Assembly (NCBI RefSeq): GCF_000429685.1
Contig: NZ_AUCI01000009.1
Location: forward strand, 1 to 64,000
Length of the DNA stretch: 64,000 nt
Source: Salibacterium aidingense DSM 18341
Lineage (GTDB): Bacteria; Bacillota; Bacilli; Bacillales; Marinococcaceae
Reading direction: 5' to 3'
Under the pieces are notes generated by a model that saw nothing but the letters and a program-made list of their open reading frames with translations, did no database searches and had not been told where the DNA came from. Shown here piece by piece: positions 63,438-64,000 of the stretch (position 1 is the stretch's first letter; each line of letters begins with the position of its first letter). Position numbers and translations under genes: made by a program.

Positions 63438-64000
63438 TCAGGCGGTGACGTGAAACCATTCCACCTGGTTTGAGGAAGGGAGGGAAGAACTCCTCCACTC
63501 ATTAGCCTTTTGGGCTGCCCGGACCATTAACAGCCGGTCCTTGGCTGTAAAATTCGGACCGAGACACTGGGCACTGTCAACGGTTACGACATTTACATTA
63601 AGGTCCATGTATTCCGGCAGGTGCTTCTGTACTTCTGCGATATTTATCGATTCCTCTGTAGCTGCCAAAGCAAACGTATGTCCTTCCTGGTAATGTTTTT
63701 CCAATGACTGTCTGAACCGCTGGACCGTGTGTTGATCGGCTTGATTTAATTCAAATCCTCCGGTGGATAAGGCAACCTCTTTTGTTAAATGGATAGATGC
63801 TCCTTCCGGAAGTTGAAGGAAAAACAGTCTCGGCTTTCCGTATTTCATAGAATCCGCGGTGTCCGCCACACTTAAGGTATAATTTACAATTTCATTCAGG
63901 GCCGTATCATAACCGATAGATTCTGACTGATGAACCCTTGGATAAAGGATTGATACCGGCATAATAAACACCGGCTGTTTTATTCCTGATAAAAACTGCT
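63438..64000 (-). CDS. Protein of unknown function (5' end beyond window)
   Basis: A frame stays open from the right window edge to 63438, at least 187 residues. I do not recognise the family. The visible part is soluble, with mixed alpha/beta pattern ([46 protein letters not shown]). A GTG at 63971 is a possible start, but the frame continues upstream without a stop, so a longer protein is likely. It lies 34 bases before transketolase, so cotranscription is possible. Confidence 0.6.
   Translation of the reverse strand, partial: QFLSGIKQPVFIMPVSILYPRVHQSESIGYDTALNEIVNYTLSVADTADSMKYGKPRLFFLQLPEGASIHLTKEVALSTGGFELNQADQHTVQRFRQSLEKHYQEGHTFALAATEESINIAEVQKHLPEYMDLNVNVVTVDSAQCLGPNFTAKDRLLMVRAAQKANEWRSSSLPSSNQVEWFHVTA

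Noticed and set aside
1-64000. CRISPR arrays, rRNA, tRNA, prophage, insertion sequences or defence genes
   Set aside because: No regularly spaced direct repeats, tRNA-like cloverleaf, transposase, integrase, restriction or toxin-antitoxin gene was recognised in the reading.

Overview
The window looks like a chromosomal segment of a spore-forming, low-to-moderate-GC Bacillota, most likely a halophilic or alkaliphilic member of the Bacillaceae. The evidence is a Tlp-type small spore protein, LigD/Ku genes behind forespore (sigma-G-like) promoters, a QoxABCD aa3-type quinol oxidase, strong AGGAGG ribosome sites with GTG/TTG starts, cre- and AraR-type operators, and very acidic exported proteins. 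No rRNA, tRNA, prophage, insertion sequence or CRISPR array was seen.

Region 1 (1-31.2 kb) is devoted to sugars. It opens with the end of araA and a convergent araD. A DeoR-type regulator follows, then an operon for a sugar: an AlsE-like epimerase, a PfkB kinase, an RbsA/LsrA-type ATPase, two permeases, a lipoprotein binding protein and a tagatose/psicose-3-epimerase-like TIM barrel. araB comes next. araB and araD both carry a near-consensus AraR box just downstream of a good sigma-A promoter. At 12.2-23.5 kb there is a more AT-rich block: a YesM/YesN-type two-component system, a family 1 binding protein with MalF/MalG permeases, a cytoplasmic GH36 enzyme, and a secreted clan-A glycosidase with three carbohydrate-binding-like modules. 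Together with araABD this reads as a locus that releases, imports and splits a galactosyl- or arabinosyl-arabinose disaccharide from arabinogalactan. Next come a small membrane protein, two CrcB fluoride channel subunits, D-galactonate dehydratase, and an RpiR-controlled gluconate operon (kinase, permease, short 6-phosphogluconate dehydrogenase).

Region 2 (31.5-47.9 kb) is a mix of housekeeping and stress genes: a TSUP permease, a YwaF-like membrane protein, a GntR/ABC operon, an aromatic-acid-exporter family protein, an SLH/SH3 cell-wall amidase that appears to start at ATT, an alanine:sodium symporter, Tlp, a Cof-type HAD phosphatase, flotillin behind a sigma-W-like promoter, the UDG-LigD/Ku repair cluster, a short-chain dehydrogenase with a disturbed start region, and a flavin reductase.

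Region 3 (47.9-64 kb) holds a 651-residue LeuC-like aconitase with a 58-residue CxxCxGxG protein behind it, HtpX, a DUF2935 hemerythrin-like protein, RarD, the qoxABCD operon, a small membrane protein, an unusual chemoreceptor, a SorC/DeoR-type regulator, transketolase and a protein of unknown function cut by the window edge. Non-coding, structured repeats with a GCGGAAAGCG core occur at about 2.2-2.7, 31.2 and 53.7-54.0 kb.
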